Below, piece by piece: positions 13,066 through 25,498 of a DNA stretch of 64,000 nt. Position 1 is the stretch's first letter. Every line of letters begins with the position of its first letter. This DNA is from Pyrrhoderma lamaoense. Taxonomy: Eukaryota > Basidiomycota > Agaricomycetes > Hymenochaetales > Hymenochaetaceae. The stretch covers positions 62,001 through 126,000 of the forward strand of contig NBAZ01000007.1 of NCBI GenBank assembly GCA_002794735.1, read 5' to 3'. The notes below the pieces were generated by a model, which saw only the letters and a program-made list of their open reading frames with translations, was not told where the DNA came from and searched no databases. The translations under genes were made by a program, and so were the position numbers.

Positions 13066-13986
13066 ATGGCTAATCTACGTCCACTTAGCTCTAAACAAGA
13101 ACGTAAACTCGTTGATTATATATCAGACAAATTCCTTGATATTACGAGAAATTACAAGATGCGGTGAGGGCACAAAGGCGTCGCTTTATACTAAATTATC
13201 AATGACAATGGAATCATAGAACACTCTCCTCTTCGTCTCTTCCAACCTTTTTGATTACCTATCAGAAACCCACACACTTCTTTTACAAATCCTTCAAATT
13301 CCTCCAATAACGCGTTCTCAAACTTCTCTACGAACTGCTTTACTTCTTAGACTCACAGGGATGCATTATCCTCTATCCCTGGTTATGCCCTACAGAACGA
13401 TTATGATAATGTGGAGACTATATTACGTTTGCTACTAGCTTGGCTTGATGACTTGGATAAGGGATGGAGTGCAGTTTGCGTAGACAAGCCTGGGATCCTG
13501 AGAAATGTGAAGGAATAGAAATCCCGACCAACTCAGAGAGCTCTGAGAACCCTGTCTCGGACATATCTCCTGTAAATCAAACTGAACGTACACGTTACGA
13601 AGTCTTATTATCTCTGGTACAGCTGCACTTGAGGAATGGCTTGAAGCGACTACGTTTCCGAACTACGTAGCTAGTTCCTCCAAGCAGCATCAGTAGCTGG
13701 AGTTGACGAGCAACATAAAGCAGACAACTCTGAAAAGGATAGATTTGAAGTCTCTTCTGAATCAGAGTCCGACTCTACTCGCACTCTTGTAGCAGAATCG
13801 GTGGAAGGGTCGGATACCGATATTGAGATGGACTCACAGAGTACAACCCGGACAGACTTTGAAAATGCACTCGTACAAATGGGACTACAGCAAGCCTTTG
13901 ATGAACTTTTCTCACGGACCCTTCGTGAAATGGGAGAATTGAGTGGGGAAGTTCTCAGTACGGGAGAGGAAATTGCCATGTCTTGA
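13066..13986 (+). CDS. Conserved fungal protein of unknown function with acidic C-terminal half (frame disrupted)
   Basis: I cannot name a function. Exon 1 (13066-13163) starts MANLRPLSSKQERKLVDYI. After an intron (13164-13219) the protein runs through LLLQILQIPPI, SLRTALLLRLTG, DALSSIPGYAL and RLLLAWLDDLDKGWSAV. LRRQAWDPE and SGTAALEEWLEATTF follow. A Ser/Glu/Asp-rich stretch precedes the C-terminal helix ENALVQMGLQQAFDELF. The frame changes five times: near 13248-13252 (T run), 13358-13360 (GGG), 13475-13477 (TTT), 13611-13617 and 13682-13683. Each change is a one-base loss. Adding five bases gives 870 nt, exactly 290 codons, so all blocks belong to one 289-residue protein. Either the assembly is in error or this is a recent pseudogene. 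Confidence 0.65.
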
Positions 13987-14276
13987 TATACCACCTTGAG
14001 AGCACACCACATCCTCTGGTATTATAACACACGTACATGTACACACTCAGAAATTTAAATTACTGTTGATTGTATTTGTACTGCAGATGTAGCTTAACTT
14101 GTACACTTTGATTATGTAATATAATACTTTCCACGTGTAATGAGTTAGTTCGCGACGCTTTCCTTAATAGGGAGGTGCTAATGGTTTGCTGCGCTCCATT
14201 TATTCACTGATTAATGGTACATTGATATTCACGAACGGACTAGTATTTAATGACCTTCCGGAAGCATAGACATTGC

Positions 14277-17128
14277 ATGAAATCTCGCTTTCTAAATCTA
14301 TGCTTCTTTACTTCTCTCCTGAATTCAGTCGCCGCTGATTTCTGGCCACCTTCGTTCACTCCTAAACGTTTCAAAGGAAATGCTCTTCTCAGCGCTGGCT
14401 CACTCGGTCTAGGGAATGATGAACGTGTTGTTGCATTCGGAGACTTTGATGGGGACCAGTTGTACGTTGTTGATGATTACTAGAATGCAACGGTGCTTAT
14501 ATCACTTGGCAAACAAGCCTTGACATAGTTACTCTCGATGCAAGTGGAAGGAAAGCAACTATACACATTTGGGATCACAGTAAGTACAAGCTCCCATCTC
14601 CATCACATACCTGGTCTCACAGACACACCCTTCTCGGCAGATGCTTTTGTATTCCATGATGCCGCCTCCTTCTCCCACACCGAGCAAATACTTAACATAG
14701 TACCTGGTGACTTCACATTCGACGGTACACTCGACCTCCTTGTCATGTCCCGAGGTGCTTCATCAACAGAGACAAAAATGGACTTATATGTTGGATCTCC
14801 ACACAATGGTTTTGGTACGCTCCTGAATACTAGTGTGGCACGTATCTTCATTAATACTACTACTCTATATACAGAATCAACACCAGTGTCTGTGTCATCA
14901 TCAAATGCAGCCCAGCCAATCCCATTCGATGTAAATGGTGACTTGACGATTGACTTACTTGGGTCTACACCAGGATCATCATCACTCAGCATCTGGAAGA
15001 ATATAGTCAACCAATCGGATCCTAATTCAGATATTTTTTCGGTGTATGTAAAGAATTTGTTCACTCAAATGGATTCATGCTAATAAACACTATCGGGATA
15101 GTGAAGACGCAGATTTCGACGATAGGCCGTGTCAGATATCAAATCCACACAGTAACGCAGTTGTTGACTTGAACGGAGACTGCCTTTCGGATCTCTTTCT
15201 CGTTTGTGACGAGCAAGGACCTCAAACAAATACTTTCAGATCTACCTTAATATACCTTCTCCGACAGCTTCTTCTCCGCGTTTCGAACTCTCTCAGCTTG
15301 GAAGGCTTCCCTCAGGTGTACAGACTATAACCTTTGCGGACATGGACCGTGATGGAACACTTGATATGGTCTTTGTGACTTGTGCGCGAGTGGATGGAAA
15401 AACTGGTATAGGAGAAGAATGTGAACTACACATAGCTTACAATCTACAGACCCCTTGTGTACTGGTACTGAAAGCATGAGTGCGAAGGGTGTCGGAAGCC
15501 GGAGGAGCTGTGTGTGGCTGACCCTGACTTTAAATTCGACTTGAGTGGGACGGATGATCAGCATGTAAGTATATCTATTATTCTACCTTTTAGGAATCAG
15601 ATAAGTCTCTAATGCTGGATAGGCTTACGTCCACTTCCCCATCTCAGACCTCTTCCGTCCTAGACGAGGTCCAGACCAGGGCTCAAGCTCACTTCTCGTC
15701 CTTGATACACGCTCTTCACCTCAGTACCGGTCCCTATCCGAATTGGAGACGTCAACTTAGATGGCTTCCCTGATATCTTGCTTGTAGCAGCTTCTCCCAC
15801 CTCTTCTCGTACCTCCAGACGAACCCCACATCTCCTATTCGCTGCGCCGTGCTCTCGTGGTGGGAAGTCACACGATGGAAAGGTGGGCATACGGCCGGAT
15901 GTGGGGAAGATGGTCAAGGTCGAGTAGGGTGGAGTCTTGCCGAGAAGGATGTAGACGCCTTAGATGAGGTTTCGGATGCGGCTAGTGTGACCTTTTTGGA
16001 TATAGATGAAGATGTACGCAATCATTCTGTCAATAAAAGTGCCTCATTGAATACTTTATTATTAGGGAACGCTGGACATTTTGGTGCAAAGGACTGGGGA
16101 ACAGGGTCAAGGACCATTCTTGTTCGTACAGAATAACTTTTTCTTTGATGCATTCTTCCTCAAAGCGATCGGTATGTATCGTCGTCTCGCTTCGTGTACA
16201 CGATGTTTAACGAATTTCTAGTTCTTAATGGTGCGTGCGATAATGGATGGTGTAAAGGAAGAAATGGGACAGATCACTATCACGTATGTTCACCTTTTTT
16301 GTCTTCCTAATCCTAACCTGTTTTCATCTACCTCGACTTGTACTACAGCCATTTGGAGTGAGCTACTCGGGTGCTACGTACAAGTATACGATATTAGACA
16401 CCACTGGACGTCGATCAGCTGCTCAAGGTCAGTTGTCAATGCCTTTCAAACAATACTCTACACATTCTAAATAAATAATAAAAAAAAACAATTCCCATGT
16501 AGTCGCACAACTCCCTCAAACGGCATATCAATCTCTCCTCACGCCTTACGCCTTCTTCGGACTAGGAAGGACGAACAACTACATAGAGAACCTCTTCGTA
16601 GGGTCTACCAAGAAAGTCACTTCGAGTGGTAACTCACTAGAAAAAGAAAGGGACGTTCAATCTCACTTTGACCACCACCGCGAGGTCCGACGTCAGGCCG
16701 TGGAGAGTGGTGGTAGTAGCAGTAGTAGTAGTAGTAGTAGTAGTACTAGCAACTCGCGCGTCCATTTCATCAGTATGGAAGGAGTGATACCCAACTCGAA
16801 AGTGGTGATATACCCGTCTACGAACGATGGTGGTTGGAGACGAGAGTTATACTTAAGACCAGGGGCGTGGATCCCTTGGGTGACTGTGACCGTCGTGTGC
16901 ACCGTCCTCGTCCTCGCCATCGTCGTCTTTGTCTTCCACGTGAACGAAAAGGTAAGTCTTAAGTCTTAAGTCTTCGAACCCCCCCCCCCTCTCTCTTTGC
17001 TTGTGCTTGTTGAGTTTCTATCTGCGTCTGACGATTATTCTACTTTCTTTTCTTTTTTTTCTGTTTAGCGTGAGGACGAACTGGAGAGACGGAGAGCCTC
17101 TCATCATATTAACTTTGATGCTTTATAA
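14277..17128 (+). CDS. TIP/ITFG1-like (T-cell immunomodulatory protein family) FG-GAP repeat type I membrane protein (frame disrupted)
   Basis: This is an integrin-alpha-like beta-propeller ectodomain anchored by one C-terminal membrane helix. The N-terminus MKSRFLNLCFFTSLLNSVAA is a signal peptide; an in-frame Met also exists at 14250. FG-GAP/calcium-loop motifs are GDFDGDQ, DVNGDLTIDLL, DLNGDCLSDLF, DMDRDGTLDMV and DVNLDGFPDIL. The C-terminal module has LPQTAYQSLLTPYAFFGLG, a serine run from an AGT repeat (16705-16745), the helix in PGAWIPWVTVTVVCTVLVL, and the tail REDELERRRASHHINFDAL. Introns seen include 15565-15622, one in GTATGT at about 16171, one at about 16285, one near 16430 and 16952-17068. 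Several one-base frame breaks occur, for example near 14465-14530 and 15060. Human ITFG1 has the same layout; the fungal role is not established. Confidence 0.8.
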
Positions 17129-19547
17129 AGCCTCATTAATCTTATTATGTTTTTTCTTCCTCTTTCATTCCTCCTCTTCCTCCACCACCTCTATCGCAAT
17201 ATAAATCGGGACGTACGACGTGTCCTGCATTTTTTAATTTTTTATTACTCTTCTAAGAGATTACTTATGTAGCGTAAAGGTCACTACCAACCACTCAATA
17301 CAAAATTGTTAATTCCATAACCTGACCCTTCCTTCCTCCGAGGAAGGGTGGTGCATCTCCCGGGCACGAGTGACCGACAGCTAAGCGTGTTTCTGCTTCT
17401 ATTTTTTAAATCATTTTTGAAGAACCCATACCGGACCCGCCGCCACCATCACCCCTCCTCCTTCTCCGTTCTTTCAAAAAAAAATTCATTTTTTCATTTT
17501 TCAAAACTTTTTAAAAAAATATTATACGTAGTCCACTTTTATAATACGTAGTCCACTTGTAAATTAAGATCTATCTTTGAAGGTCTCTTTTTTCTCTTTT
17601 CTTTCTTTCTTTCTTTCTTTCCTTCCTTCTTTCTTTTTTTTTCATTTCTGAAAAACCTTTAGTCTAATTCCGAGTGTAGTGTGTAATTAAAACTTAAATT
17701 AGCCATTAGCCACTAGCCACTAGCCACAACACCTTATTAAGGCGTCTATGACGTTCTTGACTCTTGACTAAAGACTTCTTGTGAGATATACTACAGACTA
17801 TAGACTATCGTATAATTTTTCATGTGTATGAATAGAAAGGAGGGGAAGGGGAAGGGGCACGTATTTAAACTCTGGGGCTTGGTACTTAGTAACAGATTTA
17901 CTTACTTACTTATTTACTTTCTTAATTAAGGAATTATGAGAAACGAAAGAAGATTCTGAAGAAGAAGAAGAAGGAAAAGAACTTTAAGAAGGAAGGAGAG
18001 AAAGGAAGTCCGTTTCAAAGTCCAACTCTCAAAAAAAGGAAAATGTTCACCTTAATTTATAATTTACAGAGAAACGACCGACGGTGGTCCGGGGTGACTG
18101 GTTGGTATCTACTATCTACTATCTTCCATCTCCATCTCTATCTAATAAACTACTAATTCTTTAATCTAACGAAAAAGAAGTCAAAGAAGGACTAGTCCCA
18201 GTCCGAGGAAGAGCACATGTGCGTTTTCCATATACACGCACCTGTACGCACGTACACGACTCTACGTGGATGCGAATAGAACGATATATACTTATTATTA
18301 TACTTATAATTATCATGATATAGTATCGTGGATGGTGTAACGAAACAAAAAGGGGGAGGGGAGGGGAAGTGTCTATTTACCTATCTCTACTTATACTACT
18401 CTAAAAGCTACGAGTGTTGGTCTCACTCCCTCCCTACACACTTACCATTACTTACCTCCATCCCTTTACCGTGAGTCGTGAAGTAGGGAGGAGGGGGGAG
18501 GGAGCTTGATTGGTTGGTTGAAAAGAACTACGACGTACATCTACTTCAGCCAATGTCAACGAAGTATCTCTTAAAAACAATTATCATCGCAATATTAATA
18601 GCGAACAAGACATTCCCCTCCTTAAGATCCTCTCTTTCTTTCCATGTGAAGCCAAAGAAAGAGAGAACAGACGTCAAATAAATAGCGTTTCCTGTATCTT
18701 CTTCTTCTTCTTCTTCTACTTTTTACATATGATATTGCATGTATAGTAAAGACGTGTAGCGTGTCCAGATCTGAGAGAGAACAGGGTAACGAAGTTGCCT
18801 ACATGGGTGGGTCCGTTGCTAAGTATCTAATAATCTAAGAATCATATTATAAAAAAGGATTGTAACCGCTGTAACCACAAAGCATGGGCTAGATCCCTGA
18901 ACGGTTACCTCGTGGATGGAGTTTTATTTGTTTCTAAATAAGAAGAAGGAGGAGAAGAGACATGATTCGAAAATGGGAAAAATCATTCATATGAGATAAT
19001 TCTATTCGAACCGCTCTTGGCTATAGGTTAGAGTGAAGGGGACGTGAGTTGGTTGTTTGTCGATGTATCTCTCTCAATCAAGTGGTGGCACCTAGCACTG
19101 GTTACTGGCACTGGCACTGGGGCACCCGGATCAGATTGATCCCTCTCCATGGGGGTTTCCGGGGATAAGCGAGAGAATCAGAGAACGCACGCACGGACAC
19201 GCGACGAGGACGCGATCATCTCAAATAAATATAAGCTTTCCGGGATGATCAGCGTCAAGGGTGTTCTCCGTAGTGGTAGTGGTAGTAAATCCTGAGTCTA
19301 GTGCACTCACACTCTCAATCACACACTCTGGGCACGTCTTCTTCTCTGGTTCGCCCTTCTTTCTTTTTTTGTTAAAAAAGGGCATAAAGGTACTATCTGC
19401 TCTAGACTATAATATAGTCCAAGTACTTAAACCCGCTCTCCTCTCTTCTCCTCCGTTTCCCCGCTCCTCCCTTCCTCCCTTAGAACCGGAAGCATCCTCT
19501 CTGCCAAATGAACTCCTGCCGTCTCTGAATCTCATCCACCGATAACG
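17129..19547. other. Long low-complexity intergenic region (promoter side of the ABC transporter gene)
   Basis: About 2.4 kb without a credible gene. It contains pyrimidine tracts (17580-17645), tetranucleotide repeats such as cttactta near 17900, purine-rich stretches (17940-18010), and several G-rich or C-rich runs. It lies downstream of the TIP-like gene and upstream of the ABC transporter start, so it should include the latter's promoter and leader. Confidence 0.5.
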
Positions 19548-22500
19548 ATGTACACCAAACTATCTTTCCTGCTCTCTCTTTCTCTCTCTCTCCTTCGCCT
19601 CTCAGGGGTACTAGCACAACAAGTATCTTGTGAGAACTACGGTACACCAAACGGCTCATCGTGTGCCTGTCCAGTCGGCTTCGGTGGCTCCACCTGTTCA
19701 CAGCCCGGATGCGGTGGAGATATCTTCCAAGGCGCCAGTAGGAACCTCGCCTCAGGGTCCTCGACCAATTTCGCAAACTTGACTAGCTCGGGATGTAGTA
19801 CTACGTGCGAGACGGGATGGGGAGGGTTTGGGTGTAACGTCTGTCAGACTTCTTCTGCCTGTCAGTCTGCTTTCTCCGCTGTTGGAGGGTCGTCTGCGGG
19901 GTCTGATGATATCGGGCTTAATAATACGCTTGTGTGTAATAATGAACCAAAGGTGGAGGCTGCTGGACAGATGAGTTGTAGCGTCATCGTACGTTTTCTT
20001 CTCCTTCTGTATATTTAGATCTAGACTGAGATACTAACGCGGTGTTGGTTAGAACCCAACGCTTCAGTCGATCTTTCCAGGCTCCTCGAACCTAAACATC
20101 CTCAGGACACTCAGTCCTAACCAGACTCCGCTCCCCAACGTGACCGGATTTGGTTCCGCAGGGTCCATCTACGCTCAATTATGGTATGAGAGTGTCGAGC
20201 AGTTTTATTGCGCAGCGGACTCTTGTACGCAATCCGTCTCGGACAGTGGAGACACGGATTGGCAATGCTCTAATCTGAAGTGTACTTGTCGGACGAATAC
20301 GACGTTTTGTGGTGGTGGGGTACGTCATCCAACAACTATACATGGCCTTCTGTCTATGTAAACATAATTGTGCTAACTGATATATTATAATTATATACAC
20401 CTCTACTAGTCTGTCAACCTTGCGGAGACGATCGATGGACTTGATGGCTCGTTGACAATCTCATGTGCCGAACCCTCAGATGGTTCGTCGACCACCACCT
20501 GCGGATTCCAACAAACGATCCTAAACCAGCTGTTCGGGTCAAGCGGTCTATCCCTATCAGACTGTCTATTCGGTGAATGTGTAGCGCAAAGTGTCATCGA
20601 TTCCTCCTCTTCGTCTCTTCTTCGACAGTCGAATCAACCCGTAAGAGTCTTAGTGCAGGTGTGATCGCCGGTCTAGCAGTCGTCGGTGCTCTCCTCTTCT
20701 TGGCGGTTGTATTTATCGTGTACGGGCTCGTCCTCCAGCGGAGAGCTAGAAAGGGGATCGTCAATGGATTCTCAGATAACGTCGGAGGGTACAGATCACT
20801 TGGAAGAATGTGTCGTATGCCATCCCGAGATCTAACGGATTTTCGTCCTCCGTCCCTTTCTTCTTCTCCTTCTCTAGGAAGAAGAAGTGGAATGGGAGTA
20901 GGGGTGGCGGTGGGGATGGTGGGATGAGAAGGTCATACTGGATAATGTGAGCGGACAGGTCAGACCTGGTGAGATGATGGCCATCTTAGGTCCTTCAGGA
21001 GCCGGAAAGACAACACTCATCGAGATTCTGGCGGTAAACAAAAGTCGGGTCAAGTCTCCGGAACAGTATCTCGCTCGTTCACCCCACCAATACCACTCGG
21101 TCTCCTCGAATCGCGTTCGTACCACAACAAGACGTCCTTCCGTCTATGCTCACCGTACGAGAAGCACTAACCTTTGCTGCCTCTCTCCGTCTTCCCGAGT
21201 CTGTTTCTGCGCAGGAGAAGAGGATGAGAGTAGACGAGGTGATCGAACAGCTTGGACTATCACGCGTTGCCCATACCCAAATCGGCTCTTCCACCGGCTC
21301 GTCCTCCTCCTCCGGTGGTGGTGGTGGTAGCAGCGGCGGCGGGGCGGCGGCAGTGGGGGCGGTGGGGCCCGCGGAATCTCAGGAGGCGAGATGAGACGAG
21401 TAAGTATAGGACTCGAACTCGTCGGCCGACCAGACGCTATCATCCTAGACGAACCCACGTCCGGACTAGACTCGGTGAGCGCCTCGAGAGTGATGGACGT
21501 CTTACGGTCCGTTGCGAAGGAGGACGTCGAACATCCCGTTGCTGTGCTCGCGTCTATACATCAGCCTAGTTCGAAGCTTTATCATTCGTTTGATAAAGTC
21601 ATGGTCTTGTCTGCCGGTGCTTTTGATTCCGGTGCCGATGCTGCTGCTAACGGTGGTGGGGGAGGACGAGCACTGTATTCGGGAACGGGAGGCTTGGATC
21701 CTGTTAGGTACTTTGTCGCAAATGGGGTTGAGGAGCCCATGGAGGGGTATAACGTCGCAGAGTACCTGTTAGACATCGCTTCTGATCCACCGACGCGTCT
21801 GTACCAGAATGCGCAAACGGGCCAGATGGACGTGGACAGTCCAAAGGAGTTGTTTACTTCTGAGTCGAGAAGAGTATGAACGGTAGTAGTGGTAAAGGCG
21901 GTGGGGAGGAGTTGGGGTCGTACCTACCTCCGAACTCGAAAAAGGCGTTACTCTGTCGTTAGGGTCGAGTACCAAGTCCACGCCCAAGTCCAAGAGCAGA
22001 AGGAACCAATACGCAACAAGCTTCCTCACTCAATTCGAAGTGTTATCTAACAGAGAATGGAAGATCCTTTGTCGAGACAAGACGCTCTTCGTCACCCACC
22101 TCGGCGTCGCCTCCGTCCTGGGCGTGTTCTGTGGTGGACTGTATTTTGATACTGGGACTACTATTGCTGGTTTCCAGTCTAGGGTTGGATGTTTGTTTTT
22201 CTTGGTATGTAGGAGTTTTTTTTTTTTTTTGCCTGTTTCTTTGCTTTTCTGATTATCTGTTTTTTATTTCATTTTATTTTTTATCTTGAACTGGTGATCG
22301 ATTGGTATAAAAAACAGGGCGCACTGGTTGCTTTCTCGTCGTTGAGTGCACTCTATAACCTCGTCGAGTCTCGACCGCTTTTTGTCCGGGAGAGATCAAA
22401 CTTGTATTACAGGTACGCAATTTAAAAAAAAAAAAATCCTATTTTCCATACACGTTTGACTAAATGACAAAAAAACCTACCTACATATACACACATATAT

Positions 22501-23483
22501 ATGTGTGTGTATCTAGTCCTACTGCCTGGCTGTTATCAAGACTGGTGTTTGATGTCGTCCCGTTACGTTTGATACCCACCATCATCGTCTCGACCATGTA
22601 AGGCATTCTCACTCATATTTCACAATAATCAGCATTGAATGCATGGGGAAACTCTATCCCCTCCCCCTTTTTTTAAGAACGTATTGGATGGCAGGACTCG
22701 CCAGTGACCCGCACATTTCTTCAAGTTTTTGTTCATACTCGTGTTGTACTCACTAGCCATGACGCTCTTCGTAAGTTACTTTGCCAACTCTTAATATACA
22801 CGTCTTTTTGCTCACCCCCCCCTCCCCTCCCTCCTAACCCACAACACCGTCTACCCCCCAAAAATAAAAAAAAAAATAAACAGAACTTCCTCCTAGCCTG
22901 CCTATTCCAAAACGGCGGAATCGCCATCCTCCTAAGCGCCCTAACAGCCCTCTACCAAATGACGTTCGCCGGCTTCTTCGTCCACCTATCCGACATACCT
23001 CCCGTCCTCCGTTGGCTCCAGTGGTTATGTCCGCTCAAGTACACGCTTGAGGCTTTGTCTGTTAACGAGGTTGGTGCGGGATTGATGATTGAGGATACGT
23101 TGCAGGGTGTGCCTGTTGATGTTTCTGCTAGTCTTATTATGCAGTTGGTGAGTCTTTCTTTGTTCTTTTTCTTTTTTTTTCCTTCTCCCTCCCTCCCACT
23201 TTGTGGGTTGGGGTGTGGGGTGGGGGTGGGGATAAGTGGATATCCATGTAACTAGCACCCCTTCCCTATAATCTCAACCAACCAAATAAAAATAAAAAGT
23301 AAAAAAAGAATAAGACCAAGTACTGACCGAGTTCTTTTTGATAAACGTTAACGTTAACGTGTAGCTATTCGGATTCGGAGTAAACAATTACTATAGGGAC
23401 GTACTCGTCTTGTTCGCTTTCATCGCCGGTTTTGGGTAGGCGTTATTGGTATCGTTTGGTTTAGGGTTCGTGAACGACGGTGA
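19548..23483 (+). CDS. ADP1: ABCG-family transporter with cysteine-rich extracellular N-terminus (Adp1-like)
   Basis: The layout matches yeast Adp1. A signal peptide ([16 protein letters not shown]) is followed by a long cysteine-rich, EGF-like lumenal domain and a membrane helix ([19 protein letters not shown]). One ABC domain comes next, then ABC2-type membrane segments. The ATPase motifs are [57 protein letters not shown] and ASIHQPSS. Exons 19548-19988, 20053-20319 and one from 20410 were placed. Later introns interrupt the membrane half near 22205-22317, 22413-22515, 22598-22680, 22770-22883 and 23146-23364. The Gly/Ser/Ala-rich stretch at 21290-21365 sits directly before the signature motif. 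Frame losses occur near 20600, 20860-20940, 21020-21100, 21350-21375, 21875-21970 and at GGG 23437. Correcting the last gives the ending [12 protein letters not shown], stop 23481-23483. The transported substrate is unknown. Confidence 0.88.
22489..22508. repeat. 20 bp perfect AC/AT/GT palindrome in an intron
   Basis: The sequence is its own reverse complement over 20 bases (acacac, then at repeats, then gtgtgt). It lies within an intron of the ABC transporter gene. It is probably a microsatellite by-product. Confidence 0.8.
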
Positions 23484-25498
23484 AATTGGTGTTTTCGGTT
23501 GGTGTTTTGATTGGTTTGTTGTCGGTTGGTTGGTGTTTGTCGGTCGGTCGGTTGGTCGGTTGGTTGGTGGGTAGTTAGTAGGGGGTGAAGTTGGTTGGTT
23601 TGTTGGTACTTGTCCCTTTCCCCTCCTTTCCTTCTTCTTCGCCCTCTATTTCTTTTCTTTCATACATAGTTAATGTTTCTACATCTATCTCACTCTGGGC
23701 TCTGACGATATGAAAAAAAAACGAACGCAACTTTATTCAAGTCTTATTATATACCTCTCATTATCTCTCATCTTCAACTTCCCCTCCCCTCCCCTCATCC
23801 CAGGTATCATATTTTTCTCATATTTATCTATTTATAGTGGGGGGGGGGGGGGAGAGGTTCCTAGTACTTTGTTTTATTCTCTCTCTCTCCTTTTCTTTTT
23901 GTTTTGTTTTCGTAAATTGATTTCCATGATGAAAACTTTGTACTCTTCCACCATACCAGACTGTAGAACGTAGGTAGGTAGACCTTCTTCTAATCGCTCG
24001 CTTATCTTTCAATGTCATTCATGTTTTTCATTTTTTCTATTTTTTTCATGTTTTTTTTCTTCTGGGTTTTTCTGGGGTTTTATGTGATGTTTTTTTTTCT
24101 TCTTCTCTTCTCTCTCGAAGAATAGAGTTTGTTTTTCTAAAAAATGACATTTTATATCCACTTAAGATAACTAAGTGAACTCAAAAAGGACGGTTCATTC
24201 CATACAAATCTTCATCTCCATCGTTTCGTTATTCGTTATCGTTATCGAAGTTATCTAAAGAAAGAAAAAAATCAAAAAAAAAGAAAAAAAAAAAGAAAAG
24301 AAGAAGAGAAACCATCTTCGTATAAAAGACACAGACTTTGCTTACTTAACATCCCAACCAAACCCCCTTCATTGATATAAATTAAATATTTATATTATTT
24401 TATAAGTTTATTTCGAATCTCTATACAACAAACGTGATTTTTACGAATTAAAAAAGACCAAAGTAGTAGAAAAATTTGTCAACTGCGAACTCTTTGAACA
24501 AAACAAAAAAAAGAAGAGGAAAAAAGGGGATCAAACAACACAAAACGACAAGAACAAAAGAAAAAGAAAAAAATAAAAGGAAAAATTACATAACCGAATA
24601 CACCTAAAATATGAATATGAATAGATAATAAGTTTCAAAGGAAAAAAAAAAACAGTTTCCCTCTGGAAAAAAAAGATTGAACGCGATGTATGAGAGATCA
24701 TTTAAAGAGAGGGGGGAGGTGGTTTAAAGATCTGTTCATCAGATAGCCACATCACATACATTTGAGGAGAACAAATGAAGAAACCACAGGGACACATACA
24801 TACACAAACGTTACAACTACAAAACTAGAATAAGAGAGCCAAAAAAAAAAAAAAAGACACAGAAGAGACAAAAAAAAGGGACACAACAGATACTTTGATT
24901 GGAAGAGGAAATAAAAAAAAAGGGGGTTGAATGGGAGTGAAGTGAGAGTGGGAGAGTGGGTAAAAATAATAATTTGGGACAGTAATGTACCGGTATACTC
25001 TATTTACGAAATTTCTTTTCGTTTATGTGTGGAAAGCTTGTTGGAGAAGAAAAAAAAGCAATGATGAGATGAAAGGTGAAAGGTGTGTGTGAGAGAAACG
25101 AGATGAATGAAAGGTGGAAAGTGGGACGATTGCAAATACTTTTATTCACAATGTATATGTAAAAGAAGAAAAGAAGAGAGAGAGAACGAACTTTCATGTA
25201 AGACGTATATACATAGGAAATGAAAAAGAAGGAGGAAAGATCTATCGCCAACTCATTGATATAATGGGGAGTGTGTTTTGAGTTTTTGAACCGATACCAG
25301 TGAAAAAATAGAAACAGAAAAACCAGAATGAACGAGACGGATAGGGAGAAGAAAGAAAGCCGTGAGATCATACGAAAGACAGAAGCAAAAAATAATGAGG
25401 CCCGAACAAAAGAAAAAAGACGAGGTATGGGATGAACCGGCCGTTGTATTTCGGCCCCCCTCCAGGACAAATACTCTGTCGGAGGGCAAACAACAAGT
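23484..25498. other. Low-complexity region between convergent genes
   Basis: About 2 kb between the 3' ends of the ABC transporter (+) and kinase (-) genes. It holds a ggttggtcggt repeat tract (23520-23575), a 12-13 base G run near 23838, T- and A-rich stretches (24010-24300, 24440-24960) and many purine runs. Minus-strand open frames at 25000-25569 are biased low-complexity sequence in the kinase 3' untranslated region. No gene is supported. Confidence 0.5.

Noticed and set aside
13066..13986. Calling the five-break gene a pseudogene
   Set aside because: All breaks are one-base losses and five added bases give an exact codon count. EF-3 and V-ATPase show the same defect, so decay cannot be concluded.
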